Shown: positions 29,986 through 38,934, counted from the first letter of the stretch. The stretch: DNA of 64,000 nt from Hyphomicrobium_A sp963728165 (GCA_963728165.1 CAVSIY010000009.1:54997-118996), one strand, 5' to 3'. A program made the numbers and translations. Notes: generated by a model not told the origin, from the letters alone.

Positions 29986-30873
29986 TCACTCGATGTTCTG
30001 CACCTGCTCGCGCATCTGATCGATCACGGTCTTCAAGGCAAGGCCCGCACGCGTGATGTCCACGTCGTTCGCCTTGGAGCACAGCGTGTTGGCCTCCCGG
30101 TTGAACTCCTGCGCCAGGAAGTCGAGCTTGCGCCCCACCGCGCCCTCCTCCTCGAGCAGCTCGCGCGCCGCCGCGATGTGCGCGTGCAAGCGCTTCAACT
30201 CCTCCTCGACGTCGGCGCGCGTCGCGATGAGCACGGCCTCCTGATGCAGGCGGTCGGGATCGAAACTGCTGCCGTTCTCGAACAGCCGCGCAATCTGCTC
30301 TTTGAGACGCGCCGCGATCGCGGCCGGCGTGCGCGCGGGCGAGGCTTCGACCACGCCGACGAGCCGCTCGATCTCGACGAGATTGGCTTCGAGCACGGCC
30401 TTGAGGCGGGCGCCCTCGCTCGAGCGCGCCTTGACGAGCGCGCTCACCGCCTGCTCCAGGCTTGCGAGCATGGCCGCGACGCGCGCCGCCGCCACCGCGC
30501 TGCTCTCCTCCGCCTCGACCACCTCCAGCACGCCCTTGATGGCCATGAGGCCGTCGGCGCGCGGCGGCGCCGCCTCGGTCAGCGTGCGGATGTGGTCGGC
30601 CGCTTTCACCACCTGCGCCAGGGCCTCCTCGTTGAGGCGGATCTGCAGCGCACCGGTGCGGCTTTCCACGTTGAGGCTGACGGTGGCACTGCCGCGCACG
30701 AGGTGGCGGCTGACGGCCTCGCGCACCTTCGGCTCCATGGCTTCCGTGCCGGAGGGCAAGCGCAGGCGCACGTCGAGACCGCGCGCGTTCACGCTGCGCA
30801 GCTCCCAGTGCCAGGCCACGTTGCCCGCGGCTCCCTCCACGCGCGAGAAGCCCGTCATACTCTTGATGCTCAT
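29986..30873 (-). CDS. YicC family endoribonuclease
   Basis: Start ATG 30873 gives MSIKSMTGFSRVEG, the hallmark N-terminus. The N-terminal YicC domain (WELRSVNARGLDVRLRLP; RGSATVSLNVE) is followed by the C-terminal DUF1732 (HQEAVLIATRADVEEELKRL, GRKLDFLAQEFNREANTLCSKAND, VIDQMREQVQNIE). YicC proteins are RNases implicated in small-RNA turnover and late-growth fitness in E. coli. 295 residues. Sits between mltG and gmk in one minus-strand run. Confidence 0.93.
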   Translation of the reverse strand: MSIKSMTGFSRVEGAAGNVAWHWELRSVNARGLDVRLRLPSGTEAMEPKVREAVSRHLVRGSATVSLNVESRTGALQIRLNEEALAQVVKAADHIRTLTEAAPPRADGLMAIKGVLEVVEAEESSAVAAARVAAMLASLEQAVSALVKARSSEGARLKAVLEANLVEIERLVGVVEASPARTPAAIAARLKEQIARLFENGSSFDPDRLHQEAVLIATRADVEEELKRLHAHIAAARELLEEEGAVGRKLDFLAQEFNREANTLCSKANDVDITRAGLALKTVIDQMREQVQNIE

Positions 30874-30973
30874 GGGATGTTCCAGGTGCCGCGGCGGGAG
30901 GCGGAAATCTAGCGGCACACGCCCGGCCCAACAAGGCAAGACCGGTCTTTTAAGGTGTCGTCGCGCTCCCCGC

Positions 30974-32224
30974 CTACGGCTTGGGCTTGCGCACCGGCAT
31001 CGGCACGGTGGTCCCTGCAGCCGCTCCGGGGAGCGGCAGCGCGGCGGCTGGGGCTGCCGCGGCCTTGGCCTGGGCCTCTTGTTTGGCGCGCATCTGGCGC
31101 TCGATCTTGCGCCAATTGGAGACGGCGGCGTTGTGCCCTTTAAGGGTCTCGGAGAACACGTGGCCGCCGTTGCCGTCGGCGACGAAAAAGAGATCGGCCG
31201 TCGTGGCCGGATTGAGCGTCGCCTCGATGGCGGAGCGGCCCGGGTTGCAGATGGGCGTCGGGGGCAGGCCGTCGATCTGGTAGGTGTTGTGCAGCGTCTT
31301 CTGCTCCAGGTCGGCGCGCGTCAAGGCGCGCCCCAGCGTCCCCTGCCCGCCGGCGATGCCGTAGATCACCGTTGGATCGGACTGCAGCCTCATGCCCTTG
31401 CGCATGCGGTTCACGAAAACGCCGGCGACGCGGTCGCGCTCGTCGGCACGCCCCGTCTCCTTCTCGACGATCGAGGCGAACACCACCGCCTCCTCCGGCG
31501 TCTTGATCGGCAGGTCGGGCTGGCGCTTCTCCCAGGCCGCGGCAAGGAAGCGCTGCATCTCCGCCTGCATGCGCTCCACCAGCTCTTTGCGCTGCATTCC
31601 CTTGGAGAAGCGATAGGTGTCGGGCAGCAGCGAGCCTTCGGGCGGAATCTCGGTGATCTCGCCGACGAGGTCGGGCTCGCCGCGTATGCGCTCGATGATC
31701 TGCAGGCTCGTCAACCCCTCCGGGATCGTCAGCCTCGACAGAATGCTGCGGCCTTGGGTGAGAATGTCGAGCACGTCGGCCATGCTCGCGTTCTTCTTGA
31801 ACTCGTACTCGCCCGCCTTGAGGTCACCGGTCTTGGTCCCGAGCGCGTTCTTCAGAAGATAGCTGGCGATGAACGTCCAGCGATTGGAGATGATGCCCTC
31901 GTCCTCGAGACGCCGCGCAATCTCGATGCGGCCCTCGCCTTTGGGGATGGCGACGACGCGCGAGACGCTCAATGGCCCCGGACGCTGGTACTGGTGGTAG
32001 AGCAGCGCGCCGACGCCTGCGACGGCGAGCATGATCACGAGCAGAACGGTGAGGACGCCGCTGGTGAAGCGGATGAAGGTTCCGGCCGGGCCCGATGCGA
32101 GCGCCAGCGTGCTTCGGCGCGGCGGGGCGGGAGCGCGTGAGGGCTCGAGCATCTCGGACGGGCTGCGCGGGCGGATGCCGCCCCGCAAGTGGGGCCCATG
32201 CCGCGGAGGGCGGGTGTTGTTCAT
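30974..32224 (-). CDS. mltG: Endolytic murein transglycosylase MltG (YceG)
   Basis: Cleaves nascent glycan strands and sets their length. From ATG 32224 (MNNTRPPRHG, GGGAG upstream) there is a proline/arginine-rich cytoplasmic tail of about 55 residues, one membrane helix (GVLTVLLVIMLAVAGVGALLY), a LysM-like part (VSRVVAIPKGEGRIEIARRL) and the YceG catalytic domain with the glutamate in ASIVEKETGRADE and the motifs RLQSDPTVIYG and YNTYQIDGLPPTPICNPG-like. An alanine/proline-rich C-terminal tail ends the 416-residue protein. It follows fabF on the strand, in the usual fab-mltG order. Confidence 0.93.
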   Translation of the reverse strand: MNNTRPPRHGPHLRGGIRPRSPSEMLEPSRAPAPPRRSTLALASGPAGTFIRFTSGVLTVLLVIMLAVAGVGALLYHQYQRPGPLSVSRVVAIPKGEGRIEIARRLEDEGIISNRWTFIASYLLKNALGTKTGDLKAGEYEFKKNASMADVLDILTQGRSILSRLTIPEGLTSLQIIERIRGEPDLVGEITEIPPEGSLLPDTYRFSKGMQRKELVERMQAEMQRFLAAAWEKRQPDLPIKTPEEAVVFASIVEKETGRADERDRVAGVFVNRMRKGMRLQSDPTVIYGIAGGQGTLGRALTRADLEQKTLHNTYQIDGLPPTPICNPGRSAIEATLNPATTADLFFVADGNGGHVFSETLKGHNAAVSNWRKIERQMRAKQEAQAKAAAAPAAALPLPGAAAGTTVPMPVRKPKP

Positions 32225-32365
32225 CGTCCGCTCCCGTTGACCGACAAGGCCGTTCCCGCCCGGCGTCGCGTAAGGTGTCGGGCTCGACCCTAAAGGCAAT
32301 TGTGGCGAAAGCGCGAAACGGAACGGAGTGCAAACAAGCCGGTGTGGCCGCGTTGCCCCAGCGCC

Positions 32366-33628
32366 TCAGGCGACCCGGCGCAGGATCAGCGAGGCGTTGG
32401 TGCCGCCAAAACCGAATGAATTCGACAATACCGTGTTGATCTCGCGCGGCTTGGCCGTGTGCGCGACGAGGTCGATGGCCGTCTCCACCGAGGGATTATC
32501 AAGGTTCAAGGTGGGCGGGGCGACGTTGTCGCGGATGGCGAGCACGGAGAAGATCGCCTCGATGGCGCCGGCGGCGCCCAGCAGGTGGCCCGTCGCCGAC
32601 TTGGTCGAGGACATGGCGAGCTTGCCGGCGGTGTTGGCGAACAGGCGCTCAACCGCGGCGAGCTCGATCTCGTCACCCATGGGCGTGGAGGTGCCGTGGG
32701 CGTTCACGTAGTCGATGTCGCTCACGCCGATCTCGGCGCGTTTCAGGGCGGCGCGCATGCAGCGAAAGGCGCCATCGCCGCTCTCGGCCGGCGCCGTGAT
32801 GTGGTAGGCGTCGCCCGACATGCCGTAGCCGATCACCTCGGCGTAGATCTTGGCGCCGCGCGCCTTGGCATGCTCCAGGGCCTCGAGCACGACGATGCCG
32901 GCGCCTTCGCCCATCACGAACCCGTCGCGATCCTTGTCGTAGGGGCGCGAGGCCTGGCTGGGGCGATCGTTGAAGCCGGTCGACAAGGCGCGGCAGGCGG
33001 CAAAGCCCGCGACCGCGATACGGCAGATGGGGGACTCGGTGCCGCCCGCCACCATCACGTCAGCGTCGCCCAGCGCCACGATGCGCGAGGCATCGCCGAT
33101 CGCATGCGAGCCCGTCGAGCAGGCCGTGACCACGGCGTGGTTGGGGCCCTTGAGCTGATGGCGGATGGAGACGTAGCCGGAGGCGAGATTGATGAGACGG
33201 CCGGGGATGAAGAACGGGCTGACGCGGCGCGGCCCTTTCTCCTTCAGGAGGATGGAGGTCTCGGCGATGCCCGACAGGCCGCCGATGCCGGAGCCGATCA
33301 GCACGCCGGTGCGTTCCTGCTTTTCGGAGGTGTCGGCCTTGTAGCCGGAATCGGCCAGCGCCTGCTCGGCGGCCGCCATCGCGTAGATGATGAAGTCGTC
33401 GACCTTGCGCTGCTCTTTCGGCTCCATCCAATCGTCGGGATTGAACTTGCCGTCCGCCTTGGCACCGCGCGGGATGAAGCAGCCGATCTGACACGCGAGA
33501 TCGGAGACCTCGAACTCCTCGATGCGGCGCGCGCCGTTGGCGCCGGCGAGGAGGGCCTGCCACGATGCCTCCGCACCGCAGCCGACCGGCGAGACCATCC
33601 CAAGTCCTGTAATGACGACGCGACGCAT
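32366..33628 (-). CDS. fabF: Beta-ketoacyl-ACP synthase II FabF
   Basis: Condensing enzyme that extends acyl-ACP with malonyl-ACP. 420 residues, starting MRRVVITGLGMVSPVG. The active-site cysteine C170 lies in VVTACSTGSHAIG; the two histidines are in VNAHGTSTPMGD and KSATGHLLGAAG; SNSFGFGGTNASL is the C-terminal glycine loop. It is 113 bp downstream of acpP on the same strand, so acpP-fabF are probably co-transcribed. Confidence 0.97.
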   Translation of the reverse strand: MRRVVITGLGMVSPVGCGAEASWQALLAGANGARRIEEFEVSDLACQIGCFIPRGAKADGKFNPDDWMEPKEQRKVDDFIIYAMAAAEQALADSGYKADTSEKQERTGVLIGSGIGGLSGIAETSILLKEKGPRRVSPFFIPGRLINLASGYVSIRHQLKGPNHAVVTACSTGSHAIGDASRIVALGDADVMVAGGTESPICRIAVAGFAACRALSTGFNDRPSQASRPYDKDRDGFVMGEGAGIVVLEALEHAKARGAKIYAEVIGYGMSGDAYHITAPAESGDGAFRCMRAALKRAEIGVSDIDYVNAHGTSTPMGDEIELAAVERLFANTAGKLAMSSTKSATGHLLGAAGAIEAIFSVLAIRDNVAPPTLNLDNPSVETAIDLVAHTAKPREINTVLSNSFGFGGTNASLILRRVA

Positions 33629-33741
33629 CGTGATCCTTCGGAGTTGAGGGCTCGGCGCGCGCTCTCCCTCCCGGAGGCAAGCTCGACCTCGCCCTCAGCG
33701 CCCAAATCTTACTTACGATTGGCTTGGAGGGACAGACGGCG

Positions 33742-33984
33742 TCAGGCGGCGCTGGCGTTCTTCTCAAGAAACTTGACGGCGTCACCGACCGTCAGGATGT
33801 GCTCGGCCGCGTCGTCGGGGATTTCGCAACCGAACTCCTCCTCGAATGCCATCACGAGCTCAACCGTGTCCAAACTGTCGGCGCCCAGGTCGTCGATGAA
33901 GCTGGCGTTGTCGGTGACCTTGTCGGCCTCCACGCCTAGATGCTCCACGACAATCTTCTTCACGCGCTCCGCGACATCGCTCAT
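33742..33984 (-). CDS. acpP: Acyl carrier protein
   Basis: Carrier of growing fatty-acyl chains on a 4'-phosphopantetheine attached to S37 in DLGADSLDTVEL. 80 residues, strongly acidic, with helix I (MSDVAERVKKIVVEHLGV), helix II as above and helix III (FGCEIPDDAAEHILTVGDAVKFL). GGGAAGACG precedes the ATG. Confidence 0.98.
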   Translation of the reverse strand: MSDVAERVKKIVVEHLGVEADKVTDNASFIDDLGADSLDTVELVMAFEEEFGCEIPDDAAEHILTVGDAVKFLEKNASAA

Positions 33985-34324
33985 CGTCTTCCCTCGCGTC
34001 GGTTGCTCTTGGCAATCTGCAATTCGGTTCTTTTGGGTTCACCCGACATCCGGTCGCTGCACTTGCTCCTAGTCGGGGGCTCGCGACTGGCGGGCACGGA
34101 CACGACGCGGCTATCCCACTCTTTGCTCCCCATGGGGCGGTCATACATACGGCCCGAACGGGCGCGTGCGTAGGTGCCTGGGACCGGAAAACCGTTCGGC
34201 TCGTTAACACACTTCCTAGGGCTTGGCCAGCGCCCCCAAGGGCCCCTCGCCTGCGCCAGAATGCGCCAGAAATCGCCCGGTTGGAAGGCCCCTGCGACGG
34301 GTCTGGTTGGGTTTACCATGGGGC
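33985..34324. other. Intergenic region between fabG and acpP
   Basis: 340 bp on the minus-strand fab path without a credible gene. It contains a 12-bp perfect palindrome GCCCGTTCGGGC (near 34151-34162) and should hold a promoter for the highly expressed acpP, but no clear -35/-10 pair was found. The minus frame across it (33981-34319) has a composition unlike the neighbouring proteins and was not called. Confidence 0.4.
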
Positions 34325-35068
34325 TCAGACCATCGCCATGCCGCCGTTGATGTGCAGCGTCTGGCCGGTGATGTAGGCGGCCTCCTCGCTGGCCAGGTAC
34401 ACGACCCCGGCGGCGATCTCGTCAGGCGTGCCGAAGCGCTGGGCAGGGATCATCTTGGCGATTTCAGCCGTCTGCTTCTCATTGAGGGCTTGCGTCATCG
34501 GCGTGTTGATGAACCCCGGCGCGATGCAGTTGGCGGTGATGCCGCGCTGCGCGACCTCACGCGCCAAGGACTTGGTCATCCCGATCATGCCGGCCTTGGA
34601 GGCGGCGTAGTTGCCCTGCCCCGGATTGCCGAACACGCCCGAGATCGACGCGATGTTGATGATGCGGCCGTAGCCGCTCTTGGCCCGCACCATCTCGCGG
34701 GCGCCCGCCCGGCACAACATGAAGGTGGAGGTGAGGTTGACGGCGATCACCTCGTCCCACTGCTCGTCCTTCATCACCATGAAGAGATTGTCGCGCGTCA
34801 GGCCGGCGTTGTTCACGAGGATGTCGAGATGTCCGAGCTTGGCGATGGCCTCGGGGATGAGCTTGCCGACGGCCGCGCGGTCGGCGAGGTCGCAAGGGAG
34901 CACGTGCGCGCGCTCGCCCAGCTCGGCAGCGAGCGCCTCGAGCTTGTCGGCCTGACGGCCCGAGACCGCGACGGCGGCACCCTGTTTGTGCAGCGCACGC
35001 GCGATTGCCGCGCCGATGCCGCCGGTGGCACCGGTGACGAGCGCCGTCTTGCCCGAGAGGTTGAACAT
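34325..35068 (-). CDS. fabG: 3-oxoacyl-ACP reductase FabG
   Basis: NADPH-dependent SDR that reduces beta-ketoacyl-ACP. 247 residues: Rossmann loop TGATGGIGAAIA near residue 12, NNAGLTRDN, the catalytic serine in INIASISGVFGNPGQ, YAASKAG (Tyr and Lys of the triad) and the C-terminal YITGQTLHINGGMAMV. It starts 9 bp after fabD stops, so the pair is an operon. Confidence 0.97.
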   Translation of the reverse strand: MFNLSGKTALVTGATGGIGAAIARALHKQGAAVAVSGRQADKLEALAAELGERAHVLPCDLADRAAVGKLIPEAIAKLGHLDILVNNAGLTRDNLFMVMKDEQWDEVIAVNLTSTFMLCRAGAREMVRAKSGYGRIINIASISGVFGNPGQGNYAASKAGMIGMTKSLAREVAQRGITANCIAPGFINTPMTQALNEKQTAEIAKMIPAQRFGTPDEIAAGVVYLASEEAAYITGQTLHINGGMAMV

Positions 35069-35077
35069 GGCGGTCCT

Positions 35078-36025
35078 CTAGCTTTTAAGTTTGATGAGCG
35101 CGGCGTCGACGTCGGCCGGGGTGCCGATGCTGGCGGCGTTGAGGGTGCTGTCGATGCGCTTGGCGAGACCCGCGAGGATCTTGCCGGCACCGATCTCGTA
35201 GAGGTCGGTCACGCCGTTTGCTGTCATGTAGGTAACACACTCGCGCCAGCGCACCGTGCCCGTCACCTGCTCGACGAGCCGTCTCTTGATCTCTTCGGGA
35301 TCGCTGATCGCCTGCGCCAGCACGTTGGCGACGACGGGCACGACCGGTGCCTTCACCGTCACTTTGGAGAGCGCCTCGGCCATGGCGTCGGCTGCGGGTT
35401 GCATCAGCCTGCAATGGAAGGGAGCGGACACGGGCAGCGGCACCGCACGGCGCACACCCAGCGCCTTGCCGATCTCGGGCACGCGGTCGAGCGCGGCCTT
35501 GGCTCCGGACAGCACGACCTGCGTCGGCTCGTTGTCGTTGGCAACCTGGCAGACGTCGCCTTGCGCAGCCTCCTCGGCGACCTTGCGCGCCACCTCGAGG
35601 CCGACGCCGAGCAGCGCCATCATCGCGCCCTGCCCCACCGGCACCGCGGCCTGCATCGCTTGTCCGCGCAGCTTCAACAGGCGCGCGGCGTCCGCCAGCG
35701 AGAACGCCTCAGCGGCGGCGAGGGCGGAATACTCGCCCAGCGAGTGGCCGGCGACGAACTTGACCTTGTCTTTGAGCGAGAACCCCTTCTCGCGCTCGAG
35801 GACGCGCATCACCGCCATCGACACCGCCATCAGCGCCGGCTGCGCGTTCTCGGTGAGCGTCAGCGTCTCCTTGGGCCCCTCCCACATGATCTTGGAGAGG
35901 TTCTGGGAGAGCGCGGCGTCGACCTCCTCGAAGACCTCAGCCGCAGCGGCATAGGTCTCGGCCAGCTCGCGGCCCATGCCGACGTCCTGGCTGCCCTGCC
36001 CGGGGAATACGAATGCGATGGCCAT
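35078..36025 (-). CDS. fabD: Malonyl-CoA:ACP transacylase FabD
   Basis: Loads malonyl groups from CoA onto ACP for fatty-acid synthesis. 315 residues: FVFPGQGSQDVGMGREL at the N-terminus, nucleophile S95 in VAGHSLGEYSALAAA, the arginine in LLKLRGQAMQ, SAPFHCRLMQPAA with the catalytic histidine, and EIGAGKILAGL. First gene of the fabD-fabG run; a TTGACA lies on the minus strand at 36089-36084 but its -10 is poor. Confidence 0.97.
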   Translation of the reverse strand: MAIAFVFPGQGSQDVGMGRELAETYAAAAEVFEEVDAALSQNLSKIMWEGPKETLTLTENAQPALMAVSMAVMRVLEREKGFSLKDKVKFVAGHSLGEYSALAAAEAFSLADAARLLKLRGQAMQAAVPVGQGAMMALLGVGLEVARKVAEEAAQGDVCQVANDNEPTQVVLSGAKAALDRVPEIGKALGVRRAVPLPVSAPFHCRLMQPAADAMAEALSKVTVKAPVVPVVANVLAQAISDPEEIKRRLVEQVTGTVRWRECVTYMTANGVTDLYEIGAGKILAGLAKRIDSTLNAASIGTPADVDAALIKLKS

Positions 36026-36143
36026 GGGGATTGGTGGTGCCCAGTATTGAATGTGGCTGGCAAGAACACCGGCGCTCTTTCCCTGTCAACCGGCTGCACG
36101 GCCTGAGACAGGCCCGCCGGAGAGCACCGCCAGGGCGCCGCGC

Positions 36144-36171
36144 TTGCCGTCGGCGAGATTTCCGCTATAAA
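36144..36171 (+). promoter_or_regulatory. Probable sigma-70 promoter of rpsF-rpsR
   Basis: TTGCCG (36144-36149) and TATAAA (36166-36171) are separated by 16 bp in the 320-bp divergent region between fabD and rpsF. This leaves a leader of roughly 170 nt before the rpsF ATG at 36346, long enough for autoregulation by ribosomal proteins; I did not identify a defined S6:S18 binding structure. No gene is evident elsewhere in the region. Confidence 0.5.
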
Positions 36172-36345
36172 GCGCCCCTTACCCGCTCCGGCTGGAGGCT
36201 GAACGGGAGGCCGTGCAAGCGGTTGGGCACTTTGCCCGTCTCCCGGTGTCTTCGCTCTCATGGGTGACCTGTTGGGCCTTTCTGGGGTCCATAAGGGGCT
36301 TTGCGCCGGGGCTGGTGGACGAAACGAAAGAGAAAGGCCAAACGC

Positions 36346-36951
36346 ATGCCGCTATACGAGCATGTCTTCCTGGCGCGCCAGGACGTCTCCAACGCGCAAG
36401 TCGAGACCCTCACCAAAGAATTCACCGACGTCCTCGAGCAGGGCGGCGGCAAGGTGACGAAGAACGAGTACTGGGGCGTCAAGTCGCTCGCCTACAAGAT
36501 CAAGAAGAACCGCAAGGCGCACTTCTCGCTTCTCAACATCGACGCCCCGCACGCGGCGATCGCCGAGATGGAGCGGCGCATGGGGCTCTCAACCGAGATC
36601 ATCCGCTTTCTCACCATCAAGGTCGACGAGCACGAGACCGAGCCTTCGGTCATGATGCGCAAGAGCGACCGCGACGAGCGCGGCGACCGTGATCGCGGCT
36701 TCGGCGGACGCGGCGGCGGCCGTGGCGGCGGCGGATTCCGCGGTGACCGTGACCGCGAAGGCGGTGGTGGTCGCGGCGGCTTCCGCGGCGGCGATCGCGG
36801 CGGTGACCGCGAGGGCTCGACCTTCCGCGCGCGTCCTCCGCGCGATGGCGATCGGCCCCCGCGCGACGGCGACCGTCCCCCGCGTCCCCCACGCGAAGCC
36901 AAGGAGCCGGGACCGTCCGGCTCGGAGTCCGGCTCTGGATCGGAGGCATAG
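36346..36951 (+). CDS. rpsF: 30S ribosomal protein S6 with long Gly/Arg/Asp-rich tail
   Basis: Ribosomal protein of the 30S platform that binds next to S18. The S6 fold occupies about residues 1-95 (MPLYEHVFLARQDVSNAQVE, YWGVKSLAYKIKKNRKAHFS, MERRMGLSTEIIRFLTIKVD). It is followed by a disordered tail of about 100 residues made of RGG-type repeats (RGGGRGGGGFRGDRDREGG), then DGDRPPRDGDRPPRPPR and a Ser/Gly/Glu end. Extended acidic or basic S6 tails are common in alphaproteobacteria, but this one resembles RGG RNA-binding boxes. ATG 36346 has AAAGG upstream; upstream in-frame residues are basic leader noise. Confidence 0.95.
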   Translation: MPLYEHVFLARQDVSNAQVETLTKEFTDVLEQGGGKVTKNEYWGVKSLAYKIKKNRKAHFSLLNIDAPHAAIAEMERRMGLSTEIIRFLTIKVDEHETEPSVMMRKSDRDERGDRDRGFGGRGGGRGGGGFRGDRDREGGGGRGGFRGGDRGGDREGSTFRARPPRDGDRPPRDGDRPPRPPREAKEPGPSGSESGSGSEA

Positions 36952-36954
36952 ACC

Positions 36955-37203
36955 ATGGCTGAAATCGCATCGGCTGGCGGCCGCCGGCCCTTCCATCGCC
37001 GCCGCAAGACCTGCCCGTTCTCTGGCGAGCACGCACCCAAGATCGACTACAAGGACGTGCGCCTCCTGGGCCGCTACGTGTCTGAGCGCGGCAAGATCGT
37101 GCCGAGCCGCATTACCGCGGTGTCGGCCAAGAAGCAGCGCGAGCTGGCACGCGCCATCAAGCGCTCGCGCTTCCTCGGTCTGCTGCCGTACGTGCTGAAG
37201 TGA
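36955..37203 (+). CDS. rpsR: 30S ribosomal protein S18
   Basis: 82 residues: RRPFHRRRKTCPFSGEHAPKIDYKD, LLGRYVSERGKIVPSRITAVSAKKQRELARAIKRSRFLGLLPYV, the standard S18 core. Begins 3 bp after the rpsF stop, so the S6 and S18 partners are made from one message. Confidence 0.98.
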   Translation: MAEIASAGGRRPFHRRRKTCPFSGEHAPKIDYKDVRLLGRYVSERGKIVPSRITAVSAKKQRELARAIKRSRFLGLLPYVLK

Positions 37204-37213
37204 CGAAATAGAG

Positions 37214-37240
37214 GGTGTCAGGCCCTTTGGGTCTGACACC
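37214..37240 (+). terminator. Strong 12-bp hairpin after rpsR, no T run
   Basis: GGTGTCAGGCCC (37214-37225), loop TTT, GGGTCTGACACC (37229-37240): eleven Watson-Crick pairs and one G-T pair. It begins 10 bp after the rpsR stop and is followed by AACAAGG instead of thymines. It may be a partial terminator, an RNase-protecting 3' stem for the rpsF-rpsR message, or a small repeat element. Confidence 0.5.
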
Positions 37241-37299
37241 AACAAGGTTGGGACGGTGATCCCGTCTCTAACCGCGCCAACCGCGGGACAGCTGCCATA

Positions 37300-38256
37300 A
37301 TGCCCTACACGCTCCTCATCGGACTTGGCGCCGGCATCGTATCGGCCACCGTGTTCGCCTCGGCGACCACGGGGCCGCTTCTGATGCGCATGGTGCTGTT
37401 CCTGCTGACGCCGCTCGCCCTGTTCTTGGCTGGGCTCGGCGCCGGGCCGATGACGGCGGCACTGGCGGGCATTGTCGGAACGGTGCTGGTGGTCATCGCC
37501 GGCAGCCCCATGGCGGCCGTCGTCTTCGCCGCGAGCCAGGCGCTTCCCGTTCTCCTTCTCACCTACCTCGCCTCGCTCAACCGCTCAGCCGGCACCGTCA
37601 CGGAATGGTATCCGGTGGGACGCATCGTGCTCGCGACCGCGCTCATTGCCGGCGCCTTCTCCACGCTGACGCTCATGCTGCTGGGCGGCGACATCGATGC
37701 GTTGCGGGCTTCACTGCGCACGCTGCTCGAGAACTTCGTCAACACCGAGCTGCCGAAGATGCCCGATGCCCCCACGCTCGGGCCCAAGGACATCGACGAG
37801 GCCACCGCCGTCGCGCTCGCCCTGTTGCCGGCGGCCTCCGCGATTTCGACCATGGGCAGCCTCCTCATCAATATGTGGCTCGCAGGCCGGATCACGCTCG
37901 CCTCCGGCCGGCTGCTGCGGCCATGGCCCGATCTGGCAGCGCTGAGCTATCCCACGGGCACGCCCCTCCTGCTCGCCGTGGCGACGGGCGCCGGTCTCTT
38001 GTCGGGACTGCCGGGCCTCATCGGCGCCGGCTTCGCCGGCCCACTGTTCCTCGCTTACGTGCTGCTCGGCCTGGCGGTCGTGCACTACGTCACGCGCGGA
38101 CGCTCCTGGCGCCCGTTCGCGCTGTGGGCGCTTTACGCCGCGCTCTTCATCATGAACACGGTCGCATCTCTGGCGATCGCGCTGCTCGGGCTGACCGAAA
38201 GCATCTGGTCCATCCGCAACATGGCGTCGGCACGCAGGAAGCCTCCGTCGTCGTGA
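37300..38256 (+). CDS. DUF2232 membrane protein
   Basis: 318 residues, about eight hydrophobic segments from the first residues (MPYTLLIGLGAGIVSATVFA; MVLFLLTPLALFLAGLGAGP; ALAGIVGTVLVVIAGSPMAA). Position between rpsR and rplI and the N-terminal layout match the DUF2232/YybS-like proteins usually found here in alphaproteobacteria. The central soluble part (ASLRTLLENFVNTELPKMPD) precedes further helices and a basic C-terminus. Function unknown; family placement rests on context plus topology. Confidence 0.8.
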   Translation: MPYTLLIGLGAGIVSATVFASATTGPLLMRMVLFLLTPLALFLAGLGAGPMTAALAGIVGTVLVVIAGSPMAAVVFAASQALPVLLLTYLASLNRSAGTVTEWYPVGRIVLATALIAGAFSTLTLMLLGGDIDALRASLRTLLENFVNTELPKMPDAPTLGPKDIDEATAVALALLPAASAISTMGSLLINMWLAGRITLASGRLLRPWPDLAALSYPTGTPLLLAVATGAGLLSGLPGLIGAGFAGPLFLAYVLLGLAVVHYVTRGRSWRPFALWALYAALFIMNTVASLAIALLGLTESIWSIRNMASARRKPPSS

Positions 38257-38321
38257 CCCGCAATCGCAACACCGCACCAAGGTCTGCAAGACCCAAGGAC
38301 ACTTAAGAAAGGAACTCCCCC

Positions 38322-38909
38322 ATGGAAGTCATTTTGCTTCAGCGCATCGGGCGCCTCGGCCAGATGGGCGACGTCGTCCACGTCAAGGACGGATATGCGC
38401 GCAACTTCCTCTTGCCGCAGAAGAAGGCGCTGAGGGCCACGGCTGAGAACCGCGCCCGCTTCGAAACGCAGCGCGCTCAGCTCGAGGCCAACAATCTCGA
38501 ATTGAAGAAAGAGGCCGAGGCCGTCTCCGAGAAGCTGGAGGGCAAGACCTTCGTGGCGATCCGTTCGGCCGGCGACACCGGCCAGCTCTACGGCTCGGTC
38601 TCCACCCGCGACATCGCCGAGGTGGTGACGGCCGGAGGCTTCACCATCGAGCGGCGTCAGGTCATCCTCGATCGGCCGATCAAGACGTTGGGACTGCACG
38701 AGACGCGCGTCGCGCTCCACCCGGAAGTCGTGGTCAAGGTGCTGCTCAACGTGGCCCGCTCCGAGGACGAGGCCGAGCGCCAGCAGCGCGGCGAGGACGT
38801 CACCGTGGTGAAGGAGGAGAAGCTCGAGCTCGAGACCTTCAACCCCGAGGAGATGTTCGAGGAAGGGGTGGCCCCCATGGAGGAAGCAGGCGAAAGCGAG
38901 AGCGCCTGA
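38322..38909 (+). CDS. rplI: 50S ribosomal protein L9
   Basis: 195 residues: N-terminal rRNA-binding domain MEVILLQRIGRLGQMGDVVHVKDGYARNFLLPQKKA, a connecting helix (FETQRAQLEANNLELKKEAEA) and the C-terminal domain GKTFVAIRSAGDTGQLYGSVSTRDIAE. An acidic C-terminal extension (about 35 residues, ending AGESESA) exceeds the E. coli length, as is usual in alphaproteobacteria. AAGGAA precedes the ATG. Confidence 0.97.
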   Translation: MEVILLQRIGRLGQMGDVVHVKDGYARNFLLPQKKALRATAENRARFETQRAQLEANNLELKKEAEAVSEKLEGKTFVAIRSAGDTGQLYGSVSTRDIAEVVTAGGFTIERRQVILDRPIKTLGLHETRVALHPEVVVKVLLNVARSEDEAERQQRGEDVTVVKEEKLELETFNPEEMFEEGVAPMEEAGESESA

Positions 38910-38934
38910 GCCTCAGTTGCCCGATTCGGGTCGC

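Noticed and set aside
30302..32140. 612-residue plus-strand open frame across yicC and mltG
   Set aside because: Opposite to two well-supported genes and with no recognisable domain.
33981..34319. 112-residue minus-strand frame between fabG and acpP
   Set aside because: Composition unlike neighbouring proteins, runs up to the acpP start without a ribosome site of its own; treated as intergenic.
34223..36106. 627-residue plus-strand open frame across fabG and fabD
   Set aside because: Antisense shadow; fabG and fabD carry all catalytic motifs on the other strand.
36690..36800. GGCGGC-type DNA repeat that could look like a minisatellite
   Set aside because: It is the codon-level reflection of the Gly/Arg tail of rpsF, in frame with the gene.
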